A stretch of DNA of 64,000 nucleotides from Bradyrhizobium sp. CB82 (GCF_029714405.1 NZ_CP121650.1:3353001-3417000), one strand, 5' to 3'; shown: positions 56,586 through 64,000, counted from the first letter of the stretch. Notes: generated by a model from the letters alone, not told the origin. Translations and numbers: made by a program.

Positions 56586-56690
56586 TCCCGTCTCCCTAAG
56601 CTGTCGCGATGAGCCCGCGTTGCGCGTTCCGTCCAGAGTTGAGCGTATAGCCCAACTCAAAGCCGCTGCCTAACGCTCTCTTCGCCGCAT

Positions 56691-57245
56691 TCAGGCGCGG
56701 GCGGCGGCGCGCAGGCGCCCGGTGATGACGATGCGGAAGATCACGTATTGGATGGCGAAGGCCGCGACCTTGGCGCCGACCGCGACGACCGAGACGTAGA
56801 ACGCCCACAGTTTGAGATCGCCGGTCGCAGCAACCGCGATGGTGCCGGCGCCGAGCGCGAACATCAGCGCGGCCCAGGCGTAGCCTGCGGCGGTGACATA
56901 TTCCGGAATGACGCCGGTCACGCGTGCCGGCATGTAGCGCAGCATCCAGCCGCGCTTGAGCATGATCGCGCCGATCGCGAAATGGGCGATCGAGGGTTTT
57001 GCCAGCACGAAACGCGGATCCTGGGTGAGAATGGTGACGCTCCCCAGCACGATGACCAGTGCGAGCGAGGCATAGGTCATGTAGCCGAGCGAGTTGCCCT
57101 TGACGCGGGCATAGATCACCTGCGCGATCGCTCCCGCAATCGCCAACGACGTTGCCAGGATGATGTTGTCGGTTGCGAGATAGATGACCAGGAAGACGAT
57201 GATCGAGAGGAAATCGGAGGCGAGGCGGGCGAATACGTCCTTCAT
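56691..57245 (-). CDS. YciB/IspZ-like inner membrane protein
   Basis: 184 aa with about five membrane helices (DFLSIIVFLVIYLATDNIIL; SLAIAGAIAQVIYARVKGNS; YASLALVIVLGSVTILTQDP; YAWAALMFALGAGTIAVAAT; FYVSVVAVGAKVAAFAIQYV). The order and the TxxxDPRFVxxKPSIxH-type loop match septation protein A (YciB), tied to envelope synthesis and membrane integrity in enterics. Here it is 15 bp after another membrane-protein gene and downstream of a TetR-type control region. Confidence 0.8.
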   Translation of the reverse strand: MKDVFARLASDFLSIIVFLVIYLATDNIILATSLAIAGAIAQVIYARVKGNSLGYMTYASLALVIVLGSVTILTQDPRFVLAKPSIAHFAIGAIMLKRGWMLRYMPARVTGVIPEYVTAAGYAWAALMFALGAGTIAVAATGDLKLWAFYVSVVAVGAKVAAFAIQYVIFRIVITGRLRAAARA

Positions 57246-57260
57246 CGTCGGTCCTGTCGG

Positions 57261-57830
57261 TTAGGAGTTGGGCAGCACGGCGGGCGAGCCGTACTTGATC
57301 CTGCGGTGCTTAGGATACCATTTCGTGAAATAAAGTGCGCTGTTGCGGGCGGCGATCGCCACGGCAAGACTCGACCAGATCGGCAGGCCGGGCACGTAGA
57401 GCAGCACGATGTTGGAGACCATCATCAACAGCGCGGCCGCGGTCCAAGCGGCGGTGATCGTGTAGTTGGCGCGCAGGAAGCCCGGCATCGCCGCCGTCTC
57501 GGCGGGGACTTCTTCGAGGGCATATTGCAGCGTGAAGGGGCGGCGGAGCAGCATCGAGCCGAGCGAGATGATGAAGATGCCGGCATCGACCGAGACCTTC
57601 ACCGGCAGCGCGCTCAGCGTGGGATCGACGAGCGTGAGATAGACGCCGATGCCGGCGAACAGGATCGCCGATCCGGCGGCGAGGATCTTCACCGAGCGGC
57701 CGCGCCCCACATCGATCGCGATGGTGACAAGGCATATCGCGGAGGCCGTGATCACGCTGACCTTTGCCGATGCCAGGAACATCAGGAAGCCAAAGGCGCC
57801 GTAGGGGGCAAGGATCAGGAAGAGTGTCAT
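57261..57830 (-). CDS. Membrane protein of unknown function
   Basis: 189 aa, five to six membrane helices (LFLILAPYGAFGFLMFLASA; VSVITASAICLVTIAIDVGR; ILAAGSAILFAGIGVYLTLV; AAWTAAALLMMVSNIVLLYV). Cytoplasmic end FTKWYPKHRRIKYGSPAV. Possibly distantly related to its partner YciB-like protein. First gene of a two-gene unit whose promoter is flanked by two copies of the ATCTTTACA palindrome, so it should be under TetR control. Confidence 0.75.
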   Translation of the reverse strand: MTLFLILAPYGAFGFLMFLASAKVSVITASAICLVTIAIDVGRGRSVKILAAGSAILFAGIGVYLTLVDPTLSALPVKVSVDAGIFIISLGSMLLRRPFTLQYALEEVPAETAAMPGFLRANYTITAAWTAAALLMMVSNIVLLYVPGLPIWSSLAVAIAARNSALYFTKWYPKHRRIKYGSPAVLPNS

Positions 57831-57850
57831 GAGCCGCCTCGATCGAGCCG

Positions 57851-57921
57851 ATCTTTACAGTGTAAAGATGAATAATTCAGACCAAGGGCGGGGTCAAGCG
57901 AAATCTTTACAGTGTCAAAAT
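57851..57921 (-). promoter_or_regulatory. TetR control cassette 1: two operators around a promoter
   Basis: Operator A, 57851-57869: ATCTTTACAGTGTAAAGAT, a perfect 9-1-9 palindrome 21 bp before the 57830 start. Operator B, 57903-57921: ATCTTTACAGTGTCAAAAT. Between them on the minus strand is a promoter TTGACC (57897-57892), 17 bp, TATTCA (57874-57869), whose -10 abuts operator A. Operator B overlaps the last codons of the MAPEG gene. Same design as cassette 2 at 59972. Confidence 0.75.
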
Positions 57922-58389
57922 GATGTGAATGACTTGTAAAAAATGAATTGCTGCAATGGCTTGCGATGATATCTTTTCGGCGAAATCGCCCAGCGGCAGC
58001 CGCGACAGGATCGTCAGCGCGCATGCGATCAACAGGCCGATGGTGATGAAAATGCCGCCGACGCGACCGATCTGAAACCGTAGCGAGTTCGGCGCGGCGT
58101 ACATGCCGATCGGATGCAGCAACCGCGACAGCACGAGTGCGCCCATGAAGAAGTGAATGCGCAGTGCGGAGGCGCCCGACATCTCGATCAGGGCCACCAT
58201 CAGCGTGATGATCGGCACATATTCCATGAAGTTGCCATGGGCGCGGATTGCGTTGCGCAAGCTCATGTTGCCGCCATCGCTGAAGGCGGCCTTGTTGCTC
58301 CGCCTCAGCCCGACCACTTGCAGCGCGAGGACGGCGTAGATCAGGGCGAGGATGGCGAGATAGAACGCGGTGATGGCCGGCATGTGCAT
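57907..58389 (-). CDS. MAPEG family membrane protein
   Basis: 160 aa from ATG 58389 (MHMPAITAFYLAILALIYAV). Four membrane helices and the MAPEG motif NAIRAHGNFMEYVPIITLMV (E/N-x-x-x-x-E-x-x-P glutathione-site region), HPIGMYAAPNSLRFQIGRVG. MAPEG proteins are eicosanoid/glutathione-type membrane enzymes; bacterial members are mostly of unknown substrate. Its stop codon lies inside operator B. Same strand as and 171 bp after the carotenoid oxygenase. Confidence 0.88.
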   Translation of the reverse strand: MHMPAITAFYLAILALIYAVLALQVVGLRRSNKAAFSDGGNMSLRNAIRAHGNFMEYVPIITLMVALIEMSGASALRIHFFMGALVLSRLLHPIGMYAAPNSLRFQIGRVGGIFITIGLLIACALTILSRLPLGDFAEKISSQAIAAIHFLQVIHIILTL

Positions 58390-58502
58390 GTGAGGTTCCT
58401 CGGCGAGATTCTCGGCAGCTTCGAAGCGCAGTGTCCTTCCGGGGCGCGCCACCTGGCGCGAGCCCGGAATCCTTCACGCGGCGCGCGGTAACATGATTCT
58501 CA

Positions 58503-58520
58503 GATGCGCAATTGCGCATC
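58503..58520. promoter_or_regulatory. Perfect 18-bp palindrome
   Basis: GATGCGCAATTGCGCATC, between the MAPEG gene start (58389) and the carotenoid oxygenase end (58561). Could be an operator for MAPEG or a small terminator; no T-run follows on either strand. Confidence 0.4.
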
Positions 58521-58560
58521 ATAGCTCGTCGCTTCGCTCCGCCCCGAATAACGGAAGGTC

Positions 58561-59957
58561 TTACGCCGCACCCACCCAGTTGCCATGAAAACCGTCGGGC
58601 ACCCGGTGACCGAGCTGAACGAGCGCGACGGGGCCGGCCTCGATATCAGTGGCGTTGAACACGGCGAGATCGCTGCGGTTCTCGCGGGCGCGCCAGACCA
58701 CTGCGAGCAGCCAGCCGTCAGCTTCCGCGGCATCCTTGCCTCGCTCGACGAACACCGGTTCTGAAATGCTGTCGCCGGCCGGCAGCAGATATTGGCCGAG
58801 GCGATTTCCCGCACCGTTGACGTGCGCGATGCCGGACAGCGCGGTGAACATCGGCAGTTTTGGATTGGCGCAGGCGTACCAGCCGTGGCTGGTCTTCGAA
58901 CCTGCGCGCCGGTCATCGACGCGCGGGAATTCGCCGGTGAGATCGTCGAGATAAGTCTGCTGGAAGCGGTCGGTATTCCCGGTGAGATCGAAGGTCCAGC
59001 GGCAATGCCGCGCGAACGATTTCTCGGGGTTCGTCGACCTACCGTCGGGATGCGGAAACAGCGGCGCCTCCTCGAACTGCATGACGTCGGCGATGATGCG
59101 GTTGCCGTCTTCCCAGGCGTTCATGACGTGGAAGACGTAGCAGGCTTCAGCGCGGAACCAGACGATGTCATCCGGCGAGCCGTTGCGCTTCATCACGCCG
59201 ACATAGGCACCTTTCTCAGGCTCCCAGGCGTAGGGCGGCTGGCCCTTCATCGCACGCTCCATGCTGCCGGTGATGGGCAGGATCGGAAACAGCACGTGGT
59301 TCTCGGTGACGATGAAGTCGTGCACCATGCTGGCATAGGGCGCCTCGAAACGCGTAAAGCGCGTCGCCTTGCCGCTAGCGTCGATCGCGCCGTAGGACAG
59401 GGTGGCGTGAGCGGGCCGCTCGCATTGTAGCCGAAGAACACCATCTCGCCGGTCACGGGATCGATCTTCGGATGTGCATTGAAGGGCCCCGCGACGCGGC
59501 CCTGGTAGTTGCAGTAGCCACGCGTGGCGAGCGTGTCCGGCTCGATCTCGGTCGGCAGATGGCCTTCCTCGAGTGCGAGCAGCTTGCCGGCGTGGAAGAT
59601 GACGTTGGTGTTGGCGACGCCGCCGTCGGTCGCGCTTGCTGGCGCATCAGGCAGCTTGCGGCCGAAGCCGCCGAACAGCGCGCGGCCGGCATCGTGCTCG
59701 GCCTGCCATTTCGGCGTGCGGACCCAGCGGTTGCGATAGCTCGCGCGGCCGTTCTCGAGACGGAAGGCGTGCAGCATGCCGTCGCCGACGAACCAGTGTG
59801 CGCCGGGAGATTCGAACTGCGGATTGGGGCCGTTGCGATAGAGGGTGCCGTTGAGTTCGCGGGGCAATTCGCCGACGATCTTCAGGAACGGCGCGTCGGC
59901 TTCGAACGGGATCGGCGCGCGATTGGCCGGCACCTGGCTGAACATGTCCTGCTGCAC
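58561..59957 (-). pseudogene. Carotenoid oxygenase family protein, one frameshift
   Basis: Together about 465 aa. The first part starts at GTG 59957 (GGGAG 8 bp upstream): LPRELNGTLYRNGPNPQFES, AHWFVGDGMLHAFRLENGRA. After EMVFFGYNASGPLT the frame changes near 59406-59411, where adding one base restores TATLSYGAIDAS leading into MVHDFIVTENH. The four iron-binding histidines are present: FNAHPKIDP, MVHDF, VFHVMNAW and FHGNWV. Family members cleave carotenoids, apocarotenoids or stilbenes. Either a recent pseudogene or a base missing in the assembly. The upstream promoter is under the TetR-type cassette 2. Confidence 0.85.
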
Positions 59958-59971
59958 TGCGGATACTCCCG

Positions 59972-60056
59972 ATCTTTACATCGTAAAGATAGACTATTGT
60001 TGCTTCAAGCTTCGGTCAAGCGAAATCTTTACACTGTCAAAATCGCGTCATATAAC
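59972..60056. promoter_or_regulatory. TetR control cassette 2: divergent promoters and two operators
   Basis: Operator C, 59972-59990: ATCTTTACATCGTAAAGAT. Operator D, 60025-60043: ATCTTTACACTGTCAAAAT. Minus-strand promoter for the carotenoid oxygenase: TTGACC (60019-60014), 17 bp, TAGTCT (59996-59991). Plus-strand promoter for tetR: TTTACA (60028-60033), 17 bp, TATAAC (60051-60056); operator D overlaps its -35, predicting autorepression. The -10 ends 7 bp before the tetR ATG. Confidence 0.75.
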
Positions 60057-60063
60057 CCCACTC

Positions 60064-60798
60064 ATGGCCAAGACCGAAACAATCCGCCGCACTCGCCCCG
60101 GAAAATCGCCGTCATCCGCCGCGAGGAAGCGGTCGCGCCGTGCCGCGAGTGCAAAGGCCGAGACGCCCTATCACCACGGGGCGCTGCGCGAGGCGCTGCT
60201 GAAGGCGGCGGAAAGCGTGCTGGAGCGCGAGGGGCTCGCCGGCCTGACGCTGCGTGCGGTGGCGCGCGAGGCTGGTGTGTCGCATGCCGCGCCGACCCAT
60301 CATTTCGGCGATCTCACCGGTCTCGTCAGCGAACTCGCTGCGGTCGGCTTCCGCCAGTTCAATGCGGCGATGGCCTCGGCCTGCGATGCCGCGACGACCC
60401 CACTCGAGCGGGCGCTGGCGCGACCCAAGGCCTATGTCGCCTATGCGCAGGCCCATCCCGGCATGTACGGCATCATGTTCCGCACCGAGCGGCTCGATTA
60501 TTCCAGGCCCTCGCTGCACGAAGCCGCGGAGGCCTCCTTCGCGGGGCTCGCCAACGCCATCGGCGCGATGCGGCAGGAGCAGATCAGCCGCGATACCATG
60601 ACGCTTGACCAGGCTGCCGCGATCGCGCGCGCCTGGTCGATGGTGCACGGCTTCACCATGCTGCTGCTCGACGGCCGCCTCGTGGACATTCTGGAGCGGC
60701 TGCCCAAAGGCACCACGGCCGAACTGCTTCTGGAGGCCATCCTGAAGTCGACGGTGACGGGGAAGCAGCCTATCGAGAGTGGCGCCGCCAAGCCCTGA
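60064..60798 (+). CDS. TetR/AcrR-family regulator
   Basis: 244 aa. A basic, disordered N-terminus of 35 residues (RRTRPGKSPSSAARKRSRRA) precedes the TetR HTH (HHGALREALLKAAESVLERE; LTLRAVAREAGVSHAAPTHH, FGDLTGLVSELA). The C-terminal domain with GMYGIMFRTERLD and ARAWSMVHGFTMLLLDGRLV is of the WHG (TetR_C_33) type. ATG at 60064. It is divergent from the carotenoid oxygenase and most likely binds the ATCTTTACA palindromes in both cassettes. Confidence 0.9.
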   Translation: MAKTETIRRTRPGKSPSSAARKRSRRAASAKAETPYHHGALREALLKAAESVLEREGLAGLTLRAVAREAGVSHAAPTHHFGDLTGLVSELAAVGFRQFNAAMASACDAATTPLERALARPKAYVAYAQAHPGMYGIMFRTERLDYSRPSLHEAAEASFAGLANAIGAMRQEQISRDTMTLDQAAAIARAWSMVHGFTMLLLDGRLVDILERLPKGTTAELLLEAILKSTVTGKQPIESGAAKP

Positions 60799-61061
60799 CG
60801 CGTCGCGAGCTCGGTCTGCCTTCGAGCCGCACTGAACCCGCGCGCATATTGGTCGGCAGTGTCGCGTGCGAACTCGCTGGCCGGCCTCGCCGGGACAGAC
60901 CTGCGTCCTACGTCGGAACTCGCTCAAAATCGGGCGCGTTCGTTGTGGGGAAGGTTCAAACGGGGGTGGGAAACACCTGACAGGAGCGCGGAATCGTTCT
61001 AGAAGAGCGCCTTCGCCTGCTGGGCAGGCCCTTCGTTCGTGTTTGTCGTATCCGTCTGATC

Positions 61062-61631
61062 ATGCCAGCCATCTCTTCGAACAAGCCCTATCGCGTCGGC
61101 CGCTCCAAGACCGGACTCGGCCTCTTCGCCACCAAACCGATCAAGAAGGGTACCCGGATCATCCGCTATTTCGGACCGATCCTGGACTCGCGGATTCCCG
61201 AGCAGGACGACATCGAGAACAAATATCTGTTTGAGCTCAACGGCCGCTGGACCATCGACGGCTCGGTGCGCAAGAACGTCGCCCGCTACATCAACCATTC
61301 CTGCCGGCCGAATGCGGAATCCGACGTGCGCCCGCGCGAGCGCAAGGTCTTCATCCGGGCGATCAAGAACATCGAGCCCGGTGACGAGATCAACTACGAC
61401 TACGGCACCGACTACTTCAAAGCCTATCTGAAGCCGATCGGCTGCAAGTGCCAATCTTGTGAGAAGAAACGCAAGAAGCTCCGCGCCGAGGCGCGGGTCG
61501 AGCGGGCCAAGGTGAAGGCGCGCGCCGAGCGCAAGGCGCAGAAGGCGGGTGCGAAAACGAAGAAGCTCAACGGCAAGCACGTCAACGGCAAGCACGTCAA
61601 CGGCAAGTCCAACGGCCGCGCGCGGGCGTAG
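61062..61631 (+). CDS. SET-domain protein (putative protein lysine methyltransferase)
   Basis: 189 aa. SET core: YRVGRSKTGLGLFATKPIKK, GTRIIRYFGPIL, then the AdoMet/catalytic pair ARYINHSCRPNAESD (NHSC) and EPGDEINYDYGTDYF (YDYG). Post-SET-like CKCQSC cysteines follow (GCKCQSCEKKRKK). Residues 135-189 are a Lys/Arg/Ala-rich tail with the repeat NGKHVNGKHVNGKSNG. SET proteins are mainly eukaryotic; bacterial ones may methylate ribosomal or DNA-binding proteins. The basic tail suggests nucleic-acid binding. 60799-61061 upstream has nothing notable. Confidence 0.92.
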   Translation: MPAISSNKPYRVGRSKTGLGLFATKPIKKGTRIIRYFGPILDSRIPEQDDIENKYLFELNGRWTIDGSVRKNVARYINHSCRPNAESDVRPRERKVFIRAIKNIEPGDEINYDYGTDYFKAYLKPIGCKCQSCEKKRKKLRAEARVERAKVKARAERKAQKAGAKTKKLNGKHVNGKHVNGKSNGRARA

Positions 61632-61710
61632 GCGCCAATCTCCGCGGTCGTGCCCCGCGCAGGTTGCGGCGTCCAGTACGCCGCGGCTTCTCCGCATACG
61701 TCCGCTGCCT

Positions 61711-61750
61711 CTGGAATACTGGGTCGCCCGGTCGAGCCGGGCGACGACAG
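61711..61750. repeat. Dispersed palindromic repeat, GAATACTGGG family, copy 2
   Basis: CTGGAATACTGGGTCGCCCG continuing GTCGAGCCGGGCGACGACAG; the hairpin is GTCGCCCGG / CCGGGCGAC. Sits between the convergent SET gene and the small membrane-protein gene. Related copy at 12461-12565. Confidence 0.7.
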
Positions 61751-61767
61751 CGATTGGTAACGCAACG

Positions 61768-62166
61768 TCACGCCGTCACAGCGCTCGTGCTCCTCCGCAA
61801 CCCCACATACTGCAACTCCGCGAACACGCCGGTCGCGATCGCCTGCGCGACAACCATCAGCTCGCCGGCAAGGTTCGGCGACACCGCACCGGAGAACAAC
61901 AGTGCGATGCTCGCCACCGTCCAGGCGGCGTTGCCGACCACGACGAGGATGACGAGCGCTCTCGGCACCGAGCTGCGCGAGGCGAGCCATCCGACCAGTG
62001 CGGCATAGGCGATCAGGAACAGGCCGGTCTCCCGCAGCAGCGCCTCGGGCAGATTGAAGAGGGTTGCGAAGACGCCGGCGCCGAACGTGAGGCCGACGGC
62101 CGAGATACCGCTGAAGATCGCGTCGGCGAGCAAGGCGCGGCGCAGGAAGGTGGATGCGAAGATCAT
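61768..62166 (-). CDS. Small integral membrane protein
   Basis: 132 aa from ATG 62166 with AAGGAG eight bases upstream. Four membrane helices (LLADAIFSGISAVGLTFGAG; TGLFLIAYAALVGWLASRSS; ALVILVVVGNAAWTVASIAL; LAGELMVVAQAIATGVFAEL). No known function. Second gene of a pair transcribed away from the XRE regulator. Confidence 0.75.
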   Translation of the reverse strand: MIFASTFLRRALLADAIFSGISAVGLTFGAGVFATLFNLPEALLRETGLFLIAYAALVGWLASRSSVPRALVILVVVGNAAWTVASIALLFSGAVSPNLAGELMVVAQAIATGVFAELQYVGLRRSTSAVTA

Positions 62167-62200
62167 GGTCGTTCTCCTTCTGTGGGCTTCGGGGTGAAGA

Positions 62201-62431
62201 TCAGTGCAGGCCGCGCCAGAAGGCGCGAATGATGCGTGCAAGACGGAACGGGCAGAGGCTTTTTCCGACGCTGTGCTCGAACGCCAGCACCTGCGCGACG
62301 ACGAAGTCGCCGGTCGAATGCACCAGCGGTTCCGGCATGTTCAGGCTGCGCGCGAGCATGCGGGTTGCAAACTTCAGTGACCAGGGCAGCAGGGTGTCGG
62401 CAACGGTCCGATAGAGAAGTAGCGCGATCAT
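62201..62431 (-). CDS. Small protein of unknown function, 76 aa
   Basis: ATG 62431, chosen because AGGAG lies six bases upstream. MIALLLYRTVADTLLPWSLK, MLARSLNMPEPLVHSTGDFV, EHSVGKSLCPFRLARIIRAF. 34 bp before the membrane-protein gene and 101 bp from the divergent XRE regulator; together they look like the regulator's target operon. Confidence 0.65.
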   Translation of the reverse strand: MIALLLYRTVADTLLPWSLKFATRMLARSLNMPEPLVHSTGDFVVAQVLAFEHSVGKSLCPFRLARIIRAFWRGLH

Positions 62432-62480
62432 GGTCATCTCCTGTCGTCTGCGAAGATGAGCTGCCCGGCGGAGCAATTCG

Positions 62481-62497
62481 ATTACCTCCGACGTAAT
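62481..62497. promoter_or_regulatory. Candidate operator of the XRE/MmyB regulator
   Basis: ATTACCTCCGACGTAAT: a 17-bp imperfect palindrome (ATTAC, TC/GA and GTAAT symmetric) in the divergent region, 35 bp before the regulator ATG and 50 bp before the small divergent gene. Confidence 0.5.
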
Positions 62498-62532
62498 GGA
62501 AGGGACGAAATCCGCGTGCTAGGTTTTCGACC

Positions 62533-63354
62533 ATGAACGCACACGCATCCGCGGCGCGAGCCGAGCGCGCCCAGCCCATCCATATCGGCGATCACTTGCG
62601 CGAATGGCGGCAGCGCCGCCGCATGAGCCAGCTCGATCTCGCGGGCGAAGCGGAAATCTCGGCGCGGCATTTGAGCTTCGTCGAGACCGGCCGCGCGATG
62701 CCTTCGCGCGAGATGGTGCTGAAGCTCGCCGAGCGGCTCGATGTTCCCTTGCGCGAACGCAACGTGCTCTTGGTTTCCGCCGGCTACGCGCCGGCCTTTC
62801 CGCAGCGTCCGCTGGAGGATCCCGCCTTGAAGTCAGCCCGCCAGGCGATCGACCTCGTACTTAGGGCGCATGAGCCAAACCCGGCACTCGCCTATGACCG
62901 GCACTGGAACCTGGTCTCCGCCAACCGCATGGTGGCGCCGCTGCTCGATGGCATCCCGCAGCGGCTGCTCGGCCAGCCCTTCAACGTGCTGCGGCTCGCG
63001 TTCCATCCCGAGGCGCTGGCGCCGCGTACCGTCAACCTCGCTGAATGGTGCGGGCATCTGCTCGAGCGGCTGCACCGGCAATGCGAGGCGACCGCCGATC
63101 CTGAATTGATCAAGCTCTACAACGATCTGAAGAGCTATCCGATTCCGGCACGCACCACGCCGCTCTCGGGCGACAGCGTCGCGATCCCCTTCAAGCTGCG
63201 CCATGAGGGCGAGATACTAAGTTTCTTCTCCACCACCATGGTGTTCGGCACGCCCGTCGATATCACGCTGTCGGAGCTGGCGCTGGAGACGTTCTTCCCG
63301 GCGGATGAGCGCACGGCAGAGCGGCTGAAGCAGATGGCGGCCAAAATGGGCTAG
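62533..63354 (+). CDS. XRE-family regulator with MmyB-like ligand domain
   Basis: 273 aa. N-terminal HTH (LREWRQRRRMSQLDLAGEAE, ISARHLSFVETGRAMPSREM), then a PAS-like MmyB domain: HEPNPALAYDRHWNLVSANR, MVAPLLDGIPQRLLGQPFN, LRLAFHPEALAPRTVNLAEW, and the end FFSTTMVFGTPVDITLSELA with FFPADERT. Such regulators sense a small, probably hydrophobic ligand, often controlling a divergent operon. Target likely 62431 to 61768. Confidence 0.92.
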   Translation: MNAHASAARAERAQPIHIGDHLREWRQRRRMSQLDLAGEAEISARHLSFVETGRAMPSREMVLKLAERLDVPLRERNVLLVSAGYAPAFPQRPLEDPALKSARQAIDLVLRAHEPNPALAYDRHWNLVSANRMVAPLLDGIPQRLLGQPFNVLRLAFHPEALAPRTVNLAEWCGHLLERLHRQCEATADPELIKLYNDLKSYPIPARTTPLSGDSVAIPFKLRHEGEILSFFSTTMVFGTPVDITLSELALETFFPADERTAERLKQMAAKMG

Positions 63355-63422
63355 CGCCCTTGCCTCGGGGCGCGTTCAGCTTATCTTCCGGCGGAACCAA
63401 AAGTCCGCCGAAGGAGATTGCC

Positions 63423-64000
63423 ATGAGCTCACCTAACATGAGCACGCTGAAGCCACTTCAGATCGACGTGGTCTCCGACGTGGTGTGCCCCTGGTGCTAT
63501 ATCGGCAAGCGCCGGATCGAGAATGCGCTGGCGCTGGTGCCGGACGTGCCGGTCGAGCTCAACTTCCGCCCGTTCTTCCTCAATCCCTGGGTGCCCCGCG
63601 AGGGCATCAGCCGCGAGGCGTATCTGACCAAGAAATTCGGCTCGGTCGAGGCCTATAAGGGCATCGCCGGCCGCGTCGTCGCGGCCGCGAGCGAGGAGGG
63701 CCTCACCTATCGGCCCGATCTCGTGCAGCGCCAGCCCAACACCATCGACTGCCACCGCCTGATCCACTGGGCGGAGGCTGCCGGCAAGGCGCCTGAGATG
63801 AAGCAGCGGCTGATGGAGCTCTATTTCCGCGACGGCGGCGATCTCACCGATGTGAACGTGCTGGTGCAGGCGGCGGCCGATGTCGGGCTCAGTGCGGACG
63901 ACGTGCGACGACGGCTCGCCTCCGACGAGGACGTCGCCCTGATCTCGGCCCAGGCGCAGGACGCTGCCGAGAAAGGCATTTCGGGCGTGCCGACCTATGT
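63423..64000 (+). CDS. DsbA-family (FrnE-like) oxidoreductase, partial
   Basis: At least 192 codons, running off the window end. Start ATG 63423 with AAGGAG six bases upstream (ATG 63438 also possible). Translation MSSPNMSTLKPLQIDVVSDV, VCPWCYIGKRRIENALALVP: CPWC active site, then LNFRPFFLNPWVPREGISRE, QRQPNTIDCHRLIHWAEAAG and near the end GISGVPTY with the cis-Pro loop. This is the FrnE / 2-hydroxychromene-2-carboxylate isomerase-like DsbA subfamily, cytoplasmic (no signal peptide). Confidence 0.9.
   Translation, partial: MSSPNMSTLKPLQIDVVSDVVCPWCYIGKRRIENALALVPDVPVELNFRPFFLNPWVPREGISREAYLTKKFGSVEAYKGIAGRVVAAASEEGLTYRPDLVQRQPNTIDCHRLIHWAEAAGKAPEMKQRLMELYFRDGGDLTDVNVLVQAAADVGLSADDVRRRLASDEDVALISAQAQDAAEKGISGVPTY

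Overview
The window is a GC-rich alphaproteobacterial chromosome segment and almost certainly comes from a Bradyrhizobium. The reasons are three tandem flagellins of about 750 residues with flbT and flaF (the thick, subpolar flagellum type), CckA and FliX of the Caulobacter-like flagellar hierarchy, a DksA with a reduced zinc site, and dispersed palindromic repeats typical of Bradyrhizobium/Rhodopseudomonas. No rRNA, tRNA, CRISPR array or prophage was seen.

Layout. 1-12.4 kb: flbT (-), three flagellin genes (+) each with its own terminator, flaF and an unknown companion (+), a FlaG-like gene (-), flgI-flgJ-flgN (-) and fliX (+). 12.6-16.9 kb: housekeeping and metabolic genes (HxlR regulator with divergent NAD(P)-binding oxidoreductase, dksA, PhyH-type dioxygenase, FAH-family hydratase) around a gene-free stretch of about 750 bp. 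17.0-23.9 kb: flgF-flgG-flgA-flgH (-) divergent from fliL-fliM-DUF6468-motE (+). 23.9-34.2 kb: an accessory stretch with small orphan genes, a 1070-aa FecR/VCBS-repeat protein, a second FecR protein, a TPR protein and a UPF0182 membrane protein. 34.4-44.2 kb: a 1251-aa TPR protein, fliO-fliP (-) and flgB-flgC-fliE-fliQ-fliR-flhB (+), followed by cckA (44.3-46.9 kb). 47-64 kb: mixed genes including a Tim44-like protein, a lectin-like secreted protein, a GST, class I fumarase, a DEAD-box helicase interrupted by an IS630-family element, a TetR-controlled locus (two membrane proteins, MAPEG protein, frameshifted carotenoid oxygenase), a SET-domain protein, an XRE/MmyB regulator with two small divergent membrane-protein genes, and a DsbA-family gene cut by the window end.

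How the genes work together. The flagellar genes supply rod (FlgB, C, F, G, FliE), P and L rings (FlgI, FlgH, chaperone FlgA, rod-binding FlgJ), export gate (FliO, P, Q, R, FlhB), switch (FliM, FliL, MotE), filament and its regulators (FlbT, FlaF, FliX). CtrA-type boxes (TTAA-N7-TTAACC or close variants) lie upstream of flagellin 1/flbT, flagellin 3, fliX/flgI, flgB and the 1251-aa TPR gene, and the kinase that feeds CtrA, CckA, is encoded directly after flhB. This suggests a cell-cycle-controlled flagellar regulon.

The most interesting non-flagellar signals are two near-identical TetR control cassettes (operator / TTGACC-17 bp-TANTCN promoter / operator) flanking a small lipid/carotenoid-type locus, and an IS630 insertion whose removal, with one TA copy, restores the basic tail of the helicase exactly in frame.
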